Positions 12,480-25,619 of a stretch of DNA of 64,000 bases are shown in pieces. The DNA comes from Bolinopsis microptera. Taxonomy: Eukaryota; Ctenophora; Tentaculata; Lobata; Bolinopsidae. How positions within the stretch are numbered: the stretch's first letter is position 1; the number at the start of each line of letters is the position of its first letter. The translations under genes and the position numbers were made by a program. The stretch is from the NCBI RefSeq assembly GCF_026151205.1, contig NC_087082.1, positions 9,680,901 to 9,744,900 of the forward strand, read 5' to 3'. A model generated the notes under the pieces. The model ran no database searches. It was not told the DNA's origin and saw only the letters and a program-made list of their open reading frames with translations.

Positions 12480-13040
12480 ACGTACGGCTATTAGAAAATA
12501 AAGCTCCCACAGAACAAGGCTCCCAGATAATAAGGCTCTTAGAAAAGGAGGCTTTTATAAAATAAGGATCTTAGAAAATAAGGCTCCCAGATAATAAGTC
12601 TCTTAGTATAACTATAAGAGACTTATTATCTGGGAGCCTTATAAGGATAAGGCTTTTTAAAAAATAAGGCTCCTAGATAACAAGGCTCTTAGAAAAGGAG
12701 GCTCTTAGAAAATAATGATCTTAGAAAATAAGGCTCCTAAAAATAAGGCTCCTAGATAACAAGGCTCTTAGAAAAGGAGGCTCTTAGAAAATAAGGCTCC
12801 TAAAAATAAGGCTCCTAGATAACAAAGCTCTTAGAAAAGGAGGCTCTTAGAAAATAATGATCTTAGAAAATAAGGCTCCTAAAAATAAGGCTCCTAGATA
12901 ACAAGGCTCTTAGAAAAGGAGGCTCTTAGAAAATAATGATCTTAGAAAATAAGGCTCCTAAAAATAAGGCTCCTGGTATAAAGGATAAGGCTTTTAGAAA
13001 ATAAGGCTCCTTATAGATAATAAGGCTTTTTATAGAAAAT
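12480..13040. repeat. degenerate 'aaggctcctagaaaat' tandem array
   Basis: Higher-order mixture of short units (aaggctcttagaaaagg, aaggctcctaaaaat, aaggctcctagataac). A composite unit of roughly 80-100 bp repeats at least three times between 12660 and 12970. A stray unit occurs near 15090. Confidence 0.85.
12580..12642. repeat. near-perfect inverted repeat in the array
   Basis: aaggctcccagataataag near 12580 is mirrored by the complement ending at 12642, giving arms of about 29 bp around a loop of a few bases. The unit has therefore been inverted once within an otherwise direct array. Confidence 0.85.
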
Positions 13041-13284
13041 ACGGCTGATGAGAAGTACAGTACGTATAGTACGTACTTCTCAAAATATCGTAAAAATACG
13101 TACTTTTAATAAATTAAGGAAAAGTACACAGACGCATTATTCAATACACGAGTCTACCTGTCCCTCTAAACCGCAATGCAAGGTAGAAATCAAAATTTTA
13201 AATAGATAATCCTGAATCCATTCAACATTTAAAGTTTGATCATTTTTATATCAATTGAGTTAGTATTTTATATCAATTGAGTTA

Positions 13285-13602
13285 CCTTATCGGACCTTAT
13301 TTGGACGGAAATTCCTTGAACGCTGGAGGCCCTAGCGTTCATCTTAATGTCCGTTCAAATAAAGTCCGTTCAATTAATGTCCGTCCAAGTTAAAGTCCGT
13401 TGAATTTTTTTGTCCAGAATGACAACATTTTAATTTCAGTCAATTTCAATAGCTATCATTAGACTAAACTATATCGTTTAAAAATCATTTTTTAAACGAT
13501 ATAGGATTTTTGATAGTTTTTATTGGCTTCTAGCGTTCATATTAATGTCCGTTCATAATTATGTCCGTTCAAGTAATGTCCGTCCAAATAAGGTCCGATA
13601 GG
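13285..13602. mobile_element. MITE with CCTTATCGGACC ends, TA duplication
   Basis: 318-bp non-coding element flanked by TA on both sides. The left end is ccttatcggaccttatttgg and the complement of the right end is cctatcggaccttatttgg. Several copies of a gtccgttcaa/gtccgtccaa motif lie inside each end and could be transposase-binding sites (inference). The same ends bound the 7.5 kb element at 21865-29394, which carries a pogo-type transposase remnant, so this is probably its non-autonomous derivative. Confidence 0.85.
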
Positions 13603-13633
13603 TAGGTATTTTGATAATTTTTGAAATCTTAAT

Positions 13634-13790
13634 TTTACCAAAACCCATAATTATGGATAAAGTGAACCGCTGCCAGTGTCTCTCTTTTCCAAACAAAAGG
13701 AAATGATATTAATTTGAGGAACCGTCCGCAAATGCAAATTGATACCGAGAATGAAATCGGTCGCTCGCTTTTCCCATTCAATAAGCTTTA
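13634..13790 (+). repeat. single arm of a foldback family
   Basis: From ttttaccaaaacccataat to cgcttttcccattcaata this matches the arms of the foldback element at 25007-25513. Here only one arm is present. Confidence 0.8.
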
Positions 13791-14359
13791 AATAATTTTT
13801 ACAGCATCGCATTCAGCTTGGTCAGAAAATGTTTCAATAATTCATACAAGGGGGGACCCTTGTGTTCAGGTTCAAAAATTTTGAAAATAATATTTATTTA
13901 AATTTTTAAATATTGGTACCAAAATTTTTTGCTTGCTGAGCTGATTACGACCACATACAAATTTTTTCGATATAACTGTGGAAGTTATAGGCCAAAAACT
14001 ACTAAAACTGCAAATAAAGTGTGGACTTAATGCCTTTTCTCATGTCTCAGGGAGTCTCAGGGAACAAAAAAAGTTCCCTCAGAGAAGGCTCTACAAACGT
14101 ACTTAATGCCTTTTCTCAGGGAGGGTTTTGGGATAACGAGCTAAATATTCAAGCTGCCTTTTGTGACAGCTAAAACAGTATTTTCATAACTTGATTCATA
14201 GCTTAAGTTGTAGAGAATCTTCGCCTGAAAATTTTGGTACCAATATCTCAAAATTTCGTAAAAATGGACTTAATGCCTTTTCTCAGGGAACGGCAGTATA
14301 TACTTTATGACAATCTGTTGTAAAACATTGTATCACGTTGCGACCCCCACGGTCGTTTC

Positions 14360-14800
14360 ACTATGGGGAGCCGCGCACTTCGTGCGCGGCGGGTCATACA
14401 ACGTATGACAAGTAAAACAGGGGTTCCAGAAAACCCACTTCCCGATACTCCTGAAACTTATAATTTTTTACAGTCGATTTGGTCAACGTCTAGACGCCCT
14501 GCAAAATTTCAGATCTCTAACTCATTTTTAACATGGATTTCAAGGCACCTGAATATGGCGATTTTGGGGTTTTTACCGAATTTCGTATAACATGCTGGCG
14601 CGTATTTTGCGCAAATTTCTTAAAAACCTTCACATAACTATTTTTTATTCCTGAATCCTGTTATCTTTAACATTGAATTAGAATGTTTTAAGCTTAAATA
14701 TACCTGCTGAACTACTTTCGATGAGTCTTAATGCCTAGCTGAAAAACAATAAAGGGGATATAATAGTATAGGGGGTAAATAGTATTGTAAATATAAATAT
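14360..14800 (-). repeat. dispersed repeat, inverted partner at 23470-23960
   Basis: cgatactcctgaaacttat, gacgccctgcaaaatttcag and the agtatagggggtaaatag region are found in reverse complement near 23470-23960. The short frame across 14363-14590 is part of this repeat and not a gene. Confidence 0.75.
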
Positions 14801-15185
14801 AATGGCAACGGTAATGCTTGGTGCTTGCCAGCATTGTGATTTCCCCATCTCAATCTGATAATTATTAATTTTCCTAGACTGATACAAAATGAAGCAAACC
14901 TATTTCTGTGCACAGATTTCTGAAATTTTCGCCATGAGCCAAAGATCACACTCAGTATTTATGCTACTGAACAGTAATATTGACGTATGTTACTCGTCTA
15001 AATTCTTCGAAGTAGCGGCGCCGCTTTCTTTTCATTTTTAGTGAACGTTCCGTAAGTACATTACAACTAATTCCTCCTAAAGACAAAGACTCTTAGAAAA
15101 TAAGGCGGGATTGTGATTATGTTACAGGTCTAAGGTTAAAGTGTTCCAGGAAGCCAAACTTTAGGTCACCAACGATAAAATGCAT

Positions 15186-15675
15186 AGATGCGGAGTTCGT
15201 TGATTTTTGGCGTAGAGTTCGTGGAGTTCGTTCAAAATTTGGAGTTCGTTAGAGTTCGTTGGAGTTCGTTAGTCAATTTTTCAAAAAAAAACATGGAAAA
15301 TGTTTTTTTAAAAAAGTAATCAGCTCAGGATTTCTCGCATGATCTCAGATATTGAAGTTTTCTGCAACGTGTCCAGGGAACGTGCGCGCGCAAACTATTG
15401 GCGCCAGAATGTTCCAGTCGATCGACCAGTCCTTGTACTGTGAAATGTACATGACAGTGTACACGCGACGTGTGGTAGAAGTTTCGAGTACCAATATATT
15501 TAGTTGTTTTACAATCGTATGTTATGTGTTGAATTGGCTGAATTGTAAATACAATTTCTGTTTAATTTCATTTTACGTAAGTTGTACAAAACGAACTCCT
15601 CAAGAGTTCGTAATTTTGGGTTGATGAGTTCGTAGAGTTCGTTGTCACTGAGGAGTTCGTAGAGTTCGTACGTAT
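15186..15675. repeat. gagttcgt(tg/ag) short tandem clusters
   Basis: Two clusters of a 9-10 bp motif, gagttcgttg/gagttcgtag, near 15190-15265 and 15590-15675, flank about 330 bp of otherwise unremarkable DNA. Confidence 0.7.
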
Positions 15676-15837
15676 CATCTATGATAAAATGAGGATAAAA
15701 TGAGTTCCTCTTCCTTCTGGATCGCTTGTCTAAATTTAGACAAGTCAGTTGATATCTATAATCAGTAAGAAACTTTCATTTAATTATGTGTTTATATTTA
15801 ATTATAGTTTAAGGGCCAAGTTCAAATGGGGCGCGCG

Positions 15838-16286
15838 ACAGCAGCAGTTAGCAGCAGTGAGCAGCAGTTAGCAGCAGTTAGCAGCAGTGAGCAGCAGTGA
15901 GCAGCAGTGAGCAGCAGTTAGCAGCAGTGAGCAGCAGTTAGCAGCAGTTAGCAGCAGTTAGCAGCAGTTAGCAGCAGTGAGCAGCAGTTAGCAGCAGTTA
16001 GCAGCAGTGAGCAGCAGCGAGCAGCAGTGAGCAGCAGTGAGCTGCAGTTAGCACAATAGCAGCAGTTAGCAGCAGTTAGCAGCAGTTATCAGCAGTGAGC
16101 AGCAGTTAGCAGCAGTTAGCAGCAGTTAGCAGCAGTGAGTAGCAGTGAGCAACAGTTAGCAGCAGTGAGCAGCAGTGAGCAGCAGTGAGCAGTAGTGAGC
16201 AGCAGTGAGCAGCAGTTAGCAGCAGTTAGCAGCAGTGAGCAGCAGTGAGCAGCAGTGAGCAGCAGTTAGCACTTAGCAGCAGTTTC
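15838..16286 (+). repeat. 10-bp array agcagcagt(t/g), ~44 copies
   Basis: A 10-bp unit with a fixed core agcagcag and a variable last base (tt or tg). It is followed by the unique tail agtttcttggcactttggtc. A very similar tail follows the related array at 35142-35521. Confidence 0.93.
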
Positions 16287-16794
16287 TTGGCACTTTGGTC
16301 CTCCTGTGAGTGTGACTAGTGTAAGCCGGCCTTCGGCCTGAGATTATTGATTAAGATTAATGAAGTCATGATCAAGATCAACGACTGAGGAGTGAGGAGG
16401 CTCACTCTGTGTTCAATGCTGCGATTAGCTGAGCAAGATATTTATTAGACAGCCCATATATTTATAGATTCTAATGCAACTGTGCAGAATGCAGAAAACA
16501 TAGAGACTAATATAATGAAGCATCTACATTCTACAAACTCGATCAGAATATAGTTAAAATATTCACATAATTCCAGGAAAAAGGAAATGCGTACCTACCA
16601 GTAAAATAAAACGAAATAGCTCGAGGGATGGTAACATCATACCTGCTGCTAACCTAATACCCAGAATCCGTTGAGAGATGATCAACTGCGGAGCTTCCTC
16701 TGAACCGCTTTCAACCAGAAATCAGAATGCAGTGTAATGAGCTGTATTTAAAAAAAGAAAACTCGAGATGGCTCATTAACTTACTACCTTATAG
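16287..16794. other. spacer, no gene seen
   Basis: Spacer between the 10-bp array and the small MITE. It has no convincing exon and no repeat beyond short fragments shared with 20230-20300 (a gatcaagatcaacgac stretch). Confidence 0.4.
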
Positions 16795-16878
16795 TTATCG
16801 GACATAATTGTCGCGGACAATTGTTCACGCTAAGGTCTTCAGCGTGAAAGTAATGTCTGCGGTAATTATGTCCGATAA
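16795..16878. mobile_element. 84-bp palindromic mini-MITE
   Basis: The sequence starts ttatcggacataattg and ends caattatgtccgataa allowing one or two changes (the right side reads ggtaattatgtccgataa). The interior ttcacgct/agcgtgaa is also inverted, so nearly the whole unit is a palindrome with an 8-base loop. Its TTATCGGAC end is shared with the larger elements at 13285 and 21865, which suggests a family relation. Confidence 0.75.
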
Positions 16879-17046
16879 TATAATAATAATAATAATAAGT
16901 AGGAATTTATACATCGCTTTATAGCCATAAAGAACTCAAAACCCAAAGATTCAGTTCAAACCATCTAAAGCGACTCATGAGTAACATGTACATAAGAACT
17001 TGTTTTTATGAAGTATGGATTTTATGAGAAAGGTAATACATGATAC

Positions 17047-17240
17047 TTATACAAATACGTTTTCAAAGAGATGAGTTTTTAGTTTCTTTTTAAATAAGAC
17101 GATATCGGTTAGTGTTCTCAATTGATAAGGAAGCTTATTCCAAACAGAGGGTCCGCAGTAGCTGAAACTTCTCTCGGTTTTACTATAGTTTGAAATAGGA
17201 GGAACATTTAGGAGGAAATAGTCTTCTATATATATACATA
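17047..17240 (-). pseudogene. LINE reverse transcriptase C-terminal tail fragment
   Basis: The reading frame includes ERSFSYCGPSVWNKLPYQLR followed by LFKKKLKTHLF. This is the typical C-terminal tail of Jockey/CR1/Rex-type non-LTR retrotransposon polyproteins (GP..WN.LP..LR......F...LK..LF). The 5' part is replaced by AT repeat. No RT catalytic domain is present, so this is a severely truncated copy. Confidence 0.7.
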
Positions 17241-17423
17241 TATGATATATATATATAGATATATGAAGCGAGACGATATATATTGCCATTTTACTGACAC
17301 CAAGTCATCAACTTAGTAACATGACTTTCCACGAAAGCCGTGAGGGATATATCATTAAACCTTTTTTGACTGTGTCGAATGCTTTTATGGCCTTTTGACC
17401 AGTACGAAGTTTATATCCTTAAA

Positions 17424-17732
17424 TATTGCCGTATAACCGTTGGATCAGTACCCTGGCCTTTAACTAATGGTGTATTATAATTGTTAGATGATTGACCTAA
17501 TCTACTAAATTTCAGACCAAGGAATTTTAATTGGGCACCTACATGTAGTCACAAAAATGTGACATTAGTGCCAAACAACAATAAGTTTTATTTCTGAGCA
17601 GTGCATATAGGAGTATGGGTTACGTGGTTAATGTTCAGATGCTAATGTTCAGAACTTCTGAACATGTTAGGTTAATAGATGCCAAAATTAAGCCACTAAT
17701 CGTCGAAAACGCTATTATTTTTGTTTACCTAT
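17424..17732 (+). repeat. ~300-bp dispersed repeat, copy 1
   Basis: From atattgccgtataaccgttg to cgctattatttttgtttacc this matches 20804-21120 in the same orientation with scattered small indels. It contains a small palindrome, ttcagaacttctgaa. It has no coding capacity. Confidence 0.8.
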
Positions 17733-18590
17733 TTTATTGGGCTCGAAAAAGGCTTGTAGAATGATAGCTTAGGATCTCCATCAATCATTAATTCCTCTCA
17801 GATTCATTTAAAGCGCTTAACAGCACCAGTTTTAACTCTAGGTTCGTTCTGAATATCTCAGATTAACTCAACTTACTAGGTATTCATATCGAGTAAAACT
17901 TAGATGTTCCAGAAACATCCCAGCATCTCCTCTGCAAGTGCATCCAGATCATGACGCGTATGGAGGATCTTAACAACAGTAAACTCAACCATATCTTCAA
18001 ATTTGTGTAACAGTCGACAAGACTAGATAGGGACAACCTTTTTGGGTAACCTCCTAGGATTCTTCAACAGGAACTTCCGGTAAATTCCACACTAGGAACT
18101 CAACCTAGGCCCATCCCCGCATAGAGACATATCTCCCATGCTTTGGCCTTGCTCGGAAGTCCCTTGTTTGATATTTATTATTTTATGATTTTTTGTATAT
18201 ATATATATAGCAACCACATCCTTTTTAAATCCGCTGGAGCTTAGTGTTTAGTTTATTTATTTTATTTAACATGATCTTAGCCTATAAACCCGTGTTTAGT
18301 TTACAATATTGCTATCAGAGACGTGTTATATTCATCACTATTTTAATATTTTTACTGCTTGATTCAGAGAAATCTAGCTTTTTCCGAGAAACTAATCTTT
18401 AATAGATTAGATAAAATGTACTCAGCCATTCTTTTTGTTTGATTATTACTCAGTATTTTTTAGTTTTGTACCGTTTTGAGTCACATAGTTTTGTACGTCT
18501 TCCTAAGACTTGTTTTCCTTTCCTAGTTTGTAAGTTATTTTAAAGATTTGTGCATATTCCAGTTGCTTTTAAAACAATTTTATCTCAAAT
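17733..18590. other. intergenic, no gene seen
   Basis: AT-rich spacer. A stretch near 17880-18130 looks like decayed coding sequence, but every frame is interrupted and I could not assign it. Confidence 0.35.
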
Positions 18591-19302
18591 AACGATGTTT
18601 AATAAAATGATGCAAAGAACTATTTCGAAGATCTAATCAACACCGACTTTTAATGTGTAGGAGTACAGCAACGAAATATATATATATATATATATATTAT
18701 GATTGGCTACTGGGACACGTCATACACACGGTTGGATTGTTAATTCGGTTGAAGTACCTTTACATCCATTATCACCATAATCTGAACATGATTTATTAAA
18801 GATTTGCAATATTGAAAACGAAAAATCTGAATAAACTGAAAATTTTGAAATTGAAAGCTGCACTCAAATGATGGAAGGCAAAAATTTACTCATAACTAGC
18901 AAGGTAATAACTACAAATGAACAGCAGATTTATAAATCTGCTGATAAAAATTAGATAAAAGACATGGTAACTGATAAGAGTTTGAAATTACACGTAAGCA
19001 GATAAAGTGTCTAAAATTTCTGTCGCAAATCAAGTTTATAGTGCATCATGAATTTAGGCCTGTTCGATCAAATATATATAATTGTGGGTGGCGTCGTCTG
19101 CTTACAGTGCTCAATCGGCAAGCCGAGAGCTAGATACAAAATGAAACGACCGGTTGAGTCAGACAAATGTTTCAATCATGATACAAAACCATGATATCAT
19201 CACTGATATATATATATTTTGTAGCTGTACTCCTACACATTAAAAGTCGGTGTTGATTAGATCTTCGAAATAAGTCTTTGCATCATTTTATTAAACATCG
19301 TT
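18591..19302. mobile_element. foldback/MITE, ~95-bp terminal inverted repeats
   Basis: Left arm from aacgatgtttaataaaatga (18591) to the TA run near 18690. The right arm (about 19210-19302) is its reverse complement, including gtactcctacacattaaaag. The 520-bp interior is AT-rich with no long frame. The right end lies about 50 bp from the (GA)n tract. Confidence 0.8.
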
Positions 19303-19333
19303 ATCTCAAATTATTTGTTATATAGTAGTGTTG

Positions 19334-19720
<387 letters not shown>

Positions 19721-20094
19721 AATAATCACAATAACGTACCTACGGTAAACAGTATCATACACTAGTTCAACACGGTGGATACGATATTTATTATCGTATG
19801 ATTAGTTAAATAGGAAGATACGATATGTAGTATCGTATAATGAGTTAAATACGGAGGTACGATAATTAGTATCGTACAATAATGGAACCACAAACCTTCA
19901 CAAGCAGTCATTGCTGTAACACTATAACAGGATTATAAATACGATAAAACGGGTATCACTCTAAACTCTTATACACAAGAAGTGCAGTATTACTTTCAAT
20001 TCGATCGAATGACTATAATTTGAATCCTAAGTTAGGGATGCAAAAAAGAAACAGAAAATTCGAACAATAAGTTCCGAAAGTAAAAATATATAAA

Positions 20095-20095
<1 letters not shown>

Positions 20096-20161
<66 letters not shown>

Positions 20162-20166
20162 TCTCT
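20096..20166. repeat. (CT)n microsatellite
   Basis: About 70 bp of CT dinucleotides with a few T and C interruptions. It has the opposite base polarity to the (GA)n tract 400 bp upstream. Confidence 0.95.
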
Positions 20167-20803
20167 TTGGGTCGCTTGTCTAGACAAGTCAGTTGGGAAT
20201 TGGGATCTAATCAGTAAGAAACTTTCATTTAATTATGTGATCTAGTTATTCAGTTCATGATCAAGATCAACGACTACGGAGGCTAACTCTAAGTTCAACT
20301 TGAGCTCTGATGTGCTGGACAATAATCTACCAATTATTTCTGAAAGATAATTGAATTCTAATAGAGGCATAGTTCTTAAAAATAAGGACAAGAAATGTTG
20401 ACTTCGTCACATCATTTTGGTGACAATTTTAACATCAACTGCCCTATCTTGAATCATCCATACTCCTTATATTTAAAGTCACTATTGTGACGGTACATTA
20501 GAACTAGACAGAAACAAAGTGTGAAGGGCCTGAACGGAACCCCGGAGTTTTACCGCTTTTCAAACCAAAATCAGATATAAATGATTTCGGCAATGCATCC
20601 AAAATTTAAAGTGCCATAAAATGTGACAGAATTAACCTCATTAACCAAATATCAATAATCAAGTGCGTGTATTAGGGAACTAATATATTTAAGGGCTGCA
20701 ATCGATAGAATAAATATCACGTAATGAGTTAAAAGGTTCTTGTGGACACCATGATACAGTAAAAAAGAGGTATCGTATTATAAGTGTGACAAATTTAACC
20801 AAA

Positions 20804-21120
20804 TATTGCCTTATAACCGTTGGATCATGAGGACCCTTTAACTAATGGCGTATTATAATTGTTAGATTGACATAATCTATTATATTTCAGACCAAGGAAT
20901 GTTAATTGAGCAGCTAAGTCAGTAAGTCACAAAAATGTGACATTTTAAACATTATAGTGCCAAACAACAATAAATTTTATTTCTGAGCAGTGCATATGGT
21001 AGACGGGAGTATGGGTCACGTGGCTAACTGGCTAGTGATCAGAACTTCTGAACGTGCTAGGTTAATAGATGCAAAAATTAAGCCACTATCGTCGAAAACG
21101 CTATTATTTTTGTTTACCAA
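20804..21120 (+). repeat. ~300-bp dispersed repeat, copy 2
   Basis: Second copy of the family at 17424-17732; see that entry. The order of blocks is the same, with differences mostly as short deletions. Confidence 0.8.
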
Positions 21121-21862
21121 TATCCTCAAACTCAATCGAACGTGTCCGTAAATGTTCTCTTTGATATTCATGACCCGATAAACCACATACGTAGTAAAAT
21201 TGAGCCGAGTTTATGAATCATAAACCTCGGCGGCGTTTATTGCATGATCTCTCGTATGTGAGATGAAAATTGGCTAAGATTGGCTAAAATCTAATCAACA
21301 AAATATCCTGCAGAATAAGCGTAGTTATAGGGACTAAAATATTCCACACTCCTTTCCTATATTTTCTTCGAATTTCCTGACCCAATAGATGAACTCATGA
21401 AGATCAGTGATCTAATATCACATACAGGAAGTTAAATGTTCTCTTCGATATTCCTGACCCAATAAATCACCTACGGTGTAAAATAGGGCCGAGTTTATAA
21501 ATCATAAACCTCGGCGGCGTTTATTACATGATTTTAGTCAACTTGTCGTTACTATTAAAGATTTAAGTCATATGCACTATAAAAAAGTATTGCTCTCATA
21601 AAATTATAACGTGGTAGGCACCAGAGCTATTTTAATAAAAGACAAAACGTAATTCGTGTCAACAATATATTTTGTGATTCGTATGTGAGATGAAAATTGG
21701 CTAAAATTGGCTAAAATCTAATTAACAAAATATCATTATCCCGCAGAAAGCGTAGGGACTGATGAAAACTACTAAATTACTAACTTTCACGGATAGTTAC
21801 TCACTACACACTAGGGGCGGCGCGGCGGGATCGGAATAATATGAAAAATGAAAATGAATAAA
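21121..21862. other. spacer with a short duplicated block
   Basis: A block of about 90 bp containing gagccgagtttatgaatcat and cctcggcggcgtttattgca occurs near 21180-21250 and again near 21450-21530. A related gtatgtgagatgaaaattgg block also occurs twice. No gene was seen. Confidence 0.65.
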
Positions 21863-22062
21863 TACCTTATCGGGCCTTACTTGGACGGACATTACTTGAA
21901 CGCTGGAGGCCCTAGCGTTCATCTTAATGTCCGTTCAAATAAAGTCCGTTCAATTATTAATGTCCGTCCAAGTCAAAGTCCGTTCAAATTTTTTCAAAAA
22001 GTTTTCCATTTCGAACTTTTTGTCCAGAATATGACAACTATGAGAACTTTATTGTGCCGTAA

Positions 22063-22329
22063 GTTAACGACGGAAAAGTTCTCCTTGGTCTGCCGGAGGC
22101 ACAGAAAACTCTACTAGTATATGATGTTTTCAAGGGTCACTTGGCGGAAAAAGTCAAAGAAATTATGGCACTCAACAACATAGTTCATGAGTTAGTCCCC
22201 GCCAACATGACAAACTTGTTCCAGCCTCTAGATACCTTACTCGGGAATATTATGACTGGGATAAAGTGGTGGGTTTTGGAAAATTCCGCCATATTTTTCC
22301 CGTCATTAATTTTCCCAGTCATAAATTAA
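22063..22329 (+). pseudogene. pogo/Tigger DDE transposase fragment
   Basis: The frame opens just after an in-frame TAA at 22060 and runs through KTLLVYDVFKGHLAEKVKEI and later LVPANMTNLFQPLD. These two blocks are hallmarks of the pogo-type DDE domain: the strand ending in the second catalytic Asp, then the VP.N.T...QPLD motif. The N-terminal DNA-binding region, the first Asp block and the C-terminal part are missing; the frame ends at TAA in unrelated sequence. The copy is not functional. It sits between the duplicated internal regions of the TA-flanked element, which supports assigning that element to the pogo group. Confidence 0.8.
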
Positions 22330-23469
22330 CCCGCTATAATGTTCCCGAGTAACGTAAACTAATAATAATACATTTTGATGCTTGGTGGGTTTTGGAAGAT
22401 TTCCATAAAGCTAGAAATCACTGATGCTTGTTTAAGCATGGACTATTTCATGCACGAAAACCCATTTGATGAAGATGATATGTGATATTACTATTAGACA
22501 CTGATCATGTACACATATTTTTACATTTTTACTGCTTAATGACTGCTTTTCTTACTTACTGTATAAAAAATGGATTTAAAAATCATTTGCTGAAATTAAA
22601 AAAACGTTGGAGGCCCTAGCGTTCATTTTAATGTCCGTTCAAATAAAGTCCGTTCAATTAATGTCCGTCCAAGTTAAAGTCCGTTAAATCTTTTTGTCCA
22701 GAATGACAACTTTTTAATTTCAGTCAATTTCAATAGCTATCATTAAACTAAACTAGATCGTTTAAAAATCATTTGCTAAAATTTAAAAAACGTCAAAAAA
22801 AAGATGAAAAAAAATTCGGATTTTTGATGGTTTTGAATGCCTTCGAGCGTTCATATTAACCCATTAGGGACGATAGGGTCGTTTACGACCCATCTTTTCT
22901 AGAGGCTATAGATGACAAACCAAAATATTTGATTACACAAATTTTATGCACGGATGTTCAAAATCTATTGGGCTACATTATTTAGTTCGGAATATGGGCC
23001 TAATGAGTAACTAACAATTAGATAATTAAGTTAATTAGTCGTGATAATTGGAAATTATTCCAATTAACTTCTGGCCTTTATTGGGCCATTTAAACTTCAT
23101 GGAGGCCACGGTTGCTATGCGACATAAGTTGCGGGCAACGATTTCCTGAATGCTAGCGAAAAGCCCACGTCATTAATAGATTACATATCAGTACCAATAT
23201 CATGCGGTTCCACCATCATTCGTATCGGTGGTAACGTTCTACTCGGAACCCCGTATTCTAGATGCAGATGTATATCAAAGTTTTCTATTTTTATCTTCGA
23301 AGTTCGAATTTTACCGAAATTAATTTTATTAAGGATTTTTCATGATTCAAGACTTAATATTTCTGCATTTTTGGAAATTAAATTCAATTAATGATATCAT
23401 ATAACTATATAACTATAACTATATAATAATGATGTAACATGGTTATATAGCATAGGAGCACAATTCACT

Positions 23470-23960
23470 ATGCAGAGTGCAGAAAAATATCACAGTGCTG
23501 GCAAGCACGACCGTTGCATTTATTGTGGGTATACTATGTTCCCCATTTACTATTATACCCCCTTTACTATTATACCCCCTTTACTATTATACCCCCTTTG
23601 GTACACGTTACAAGCCTCTTTTGTGCACGCATTAAGACTCATCGGAAGTCGTTAAGCAGAATTATTTTTAGTTCAAAACATTCTAATTTGACGTCAAAGA
23701 TGACAGGAATAAAAAATAGTTATGTTGAGATTTTTAAGAAATTTGCATAAAATACTCGCCAGCACTGTTATACGAAATTCGGTAAAAAACCCAAAATCGC
23801 CATATTCAGGTGCCTTAAAAACCATGTTAAATTGAGTTAGAGATCTGAAATTTTTCAGGGCGTCTAGACGTTGATCAAATCGACTGCAAAAAAAGTTTCA
23901 GGTTTCAGGAGTATCGGGAAATGGGTTTTCTAGAACCCCTGTTTTACGACAGATTGTCGT
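23470..23960 (+). repeat. dispersed repeat, partner of 14360-14800
   Basis: Inverted copy of the repeat at 14360-14800. It includes three tandem copies of a 15-bp unit (cctttactattatac) near 23558-23600. Non-coding. Confidence 0.75.
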
Positions 23961-25003
23961 GATATATATATACATACATATTCAGGGATAGACGCTTTGC
24001 CAGTCAATTGTAGCCTGTATTTAATTGTCCATAGATTCAAAAGTATAAAAGATAAAGCCATTTCCGACCACAGGTCTTGCAAATAATTGTTTACACTTTA
24101 GTTTACATTGTATAAACAAATTATTTGACGTCATAAACACCCCTTGATGACGTCATCAAGTTAACCGTTTTTAAAACTTGATTTTTGACAAAGTAATAAC
24201 TTTTAAAATTAATTTCAAACCATTAAGGAGTAATTTTATTCAAAATCTGAGGAGATTTTCATCTTAGATAATTGTTCAAGCATTCTGAAAATCTACCGGA
24301 AAGTTTTTCTAGCTTGCTCCTTCATAAAGATATTCGTCATTGAAGTTTGTGCTTTTTTGAAGAATTATTTTATAAAAACGTCAATTTTGCGATTTAGTAT
24401 TCTCTGGTGTTGGGCCATGCCTTGAGTTGAGGAGCTCAGTTCTGCTTCCTATAGGTATAAATTGTGCATTAGGCTAGTTTTGAAGTTGAAAATCGAAAAG
24501 TTGCACACGTGGGGACACGCCCAAATTGATAGAAAATTGCTAAAATCACTGAAAATTGCTGTTTTCGTCATTTTCTGTCAACTTTAGAGTGCCGTTGTGA
24601 TTACAGTTCTTCTTGAAATACTTTGAAACTTTGCATGCTTATCAAGCTATATATAAAACAATTACATGACAAAATTTACGGCGATTCAATATTGGATGCG
24701 CACGCAACGTCCGCTCAAAGTTTGCACGTGCGAAAGGTGAGAATTTTGCTCATTCGTGATTTCCAACAAATTCTGCTTTGCCACGACAGTTTAATGTCAT
24801 TATATATGAATTTAATGCCAACTTGAATGAGTATTAGGTGGCATATTCAGTCAGTGATCGACCGATATGCTTACCTAAACACAAGGAAATGTTTTTAAAG
24901 GAAAATTTCGAAATCGTTGAAACTTCCTCCTTATTAATTAATGAAGATATCAGTTTATATTTCGACTTTATAAAGTACCCTGACATTATAATCAAAAAGA
25001 GAT
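23961..25003. other. spacer inside the TTAA element
   Basis: AT-rich DNA without a coding exon or tandem repeat that I can recognise. Confidence 0.4.
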
Positions 25004-25006
25004 GAT

Positions 25007-25513
25007 ATTTTACCAAAACCCATATTCATGGGTAGAGTGGACCGCTGCCAGTGTCTCTCTTTCCCAAACAAAAGGAAATGATATTAATTTGATTGACCGT
25101 TCTCAAATGCAAAATGATACCGAGAATGAAATCGGTCGCTCGCTTTTCCCATTCATTTACAATTGTAATAGATTAAGAAGATCTACCCAAAGGCAGCTGT
25201 ACTCGGCAATAAAGATTCAATAAACTTCAGCTAATTCAATAAGCAATAACTACTACCCTTACCCCGAAATACTAGGTATCGATCCGAACGCAACCCAAAG
25301 AGATTTTTACAGCATCTGACTGATGTAATCAATCGAAATTTATTACAATTCGTAAGCCGTGAATGAATGGAAAAAGCGAGCGACCGATTTCATTCTCGGT
25401 ATCATTGTGCATTTGAGAACGGTCAATCAAATTAATATCATTTCCTTTTGTTTGGGAAAGAGAGACACTGGCAGCGGTCCACTCTACCCATGAATATGGG
25501 TTTTGGTAAAATT
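25007..25513. mobile_element. foldback element, ~150-bp inverted arms
   Basis: Left arm about 25007-25158 and right arm about 25362-25513 are reverse complements (ttttaccaaaacccatattc / gaatatgggttttggtaaaa). The interior is about 200 bp and has no long frame. A lone arm of the same family occurs at 13634-13790. Confidence 0.85.
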
Positions 25514-25619
25514 ACTTCTATTATCTTGCCAAATTTATCGCCGATAACCGATATTATCGCGATAATTTTGAAAAAGTTATCGATTATCGCGATAAAAAAA
25601 TTATACCGATAAAGGCATT

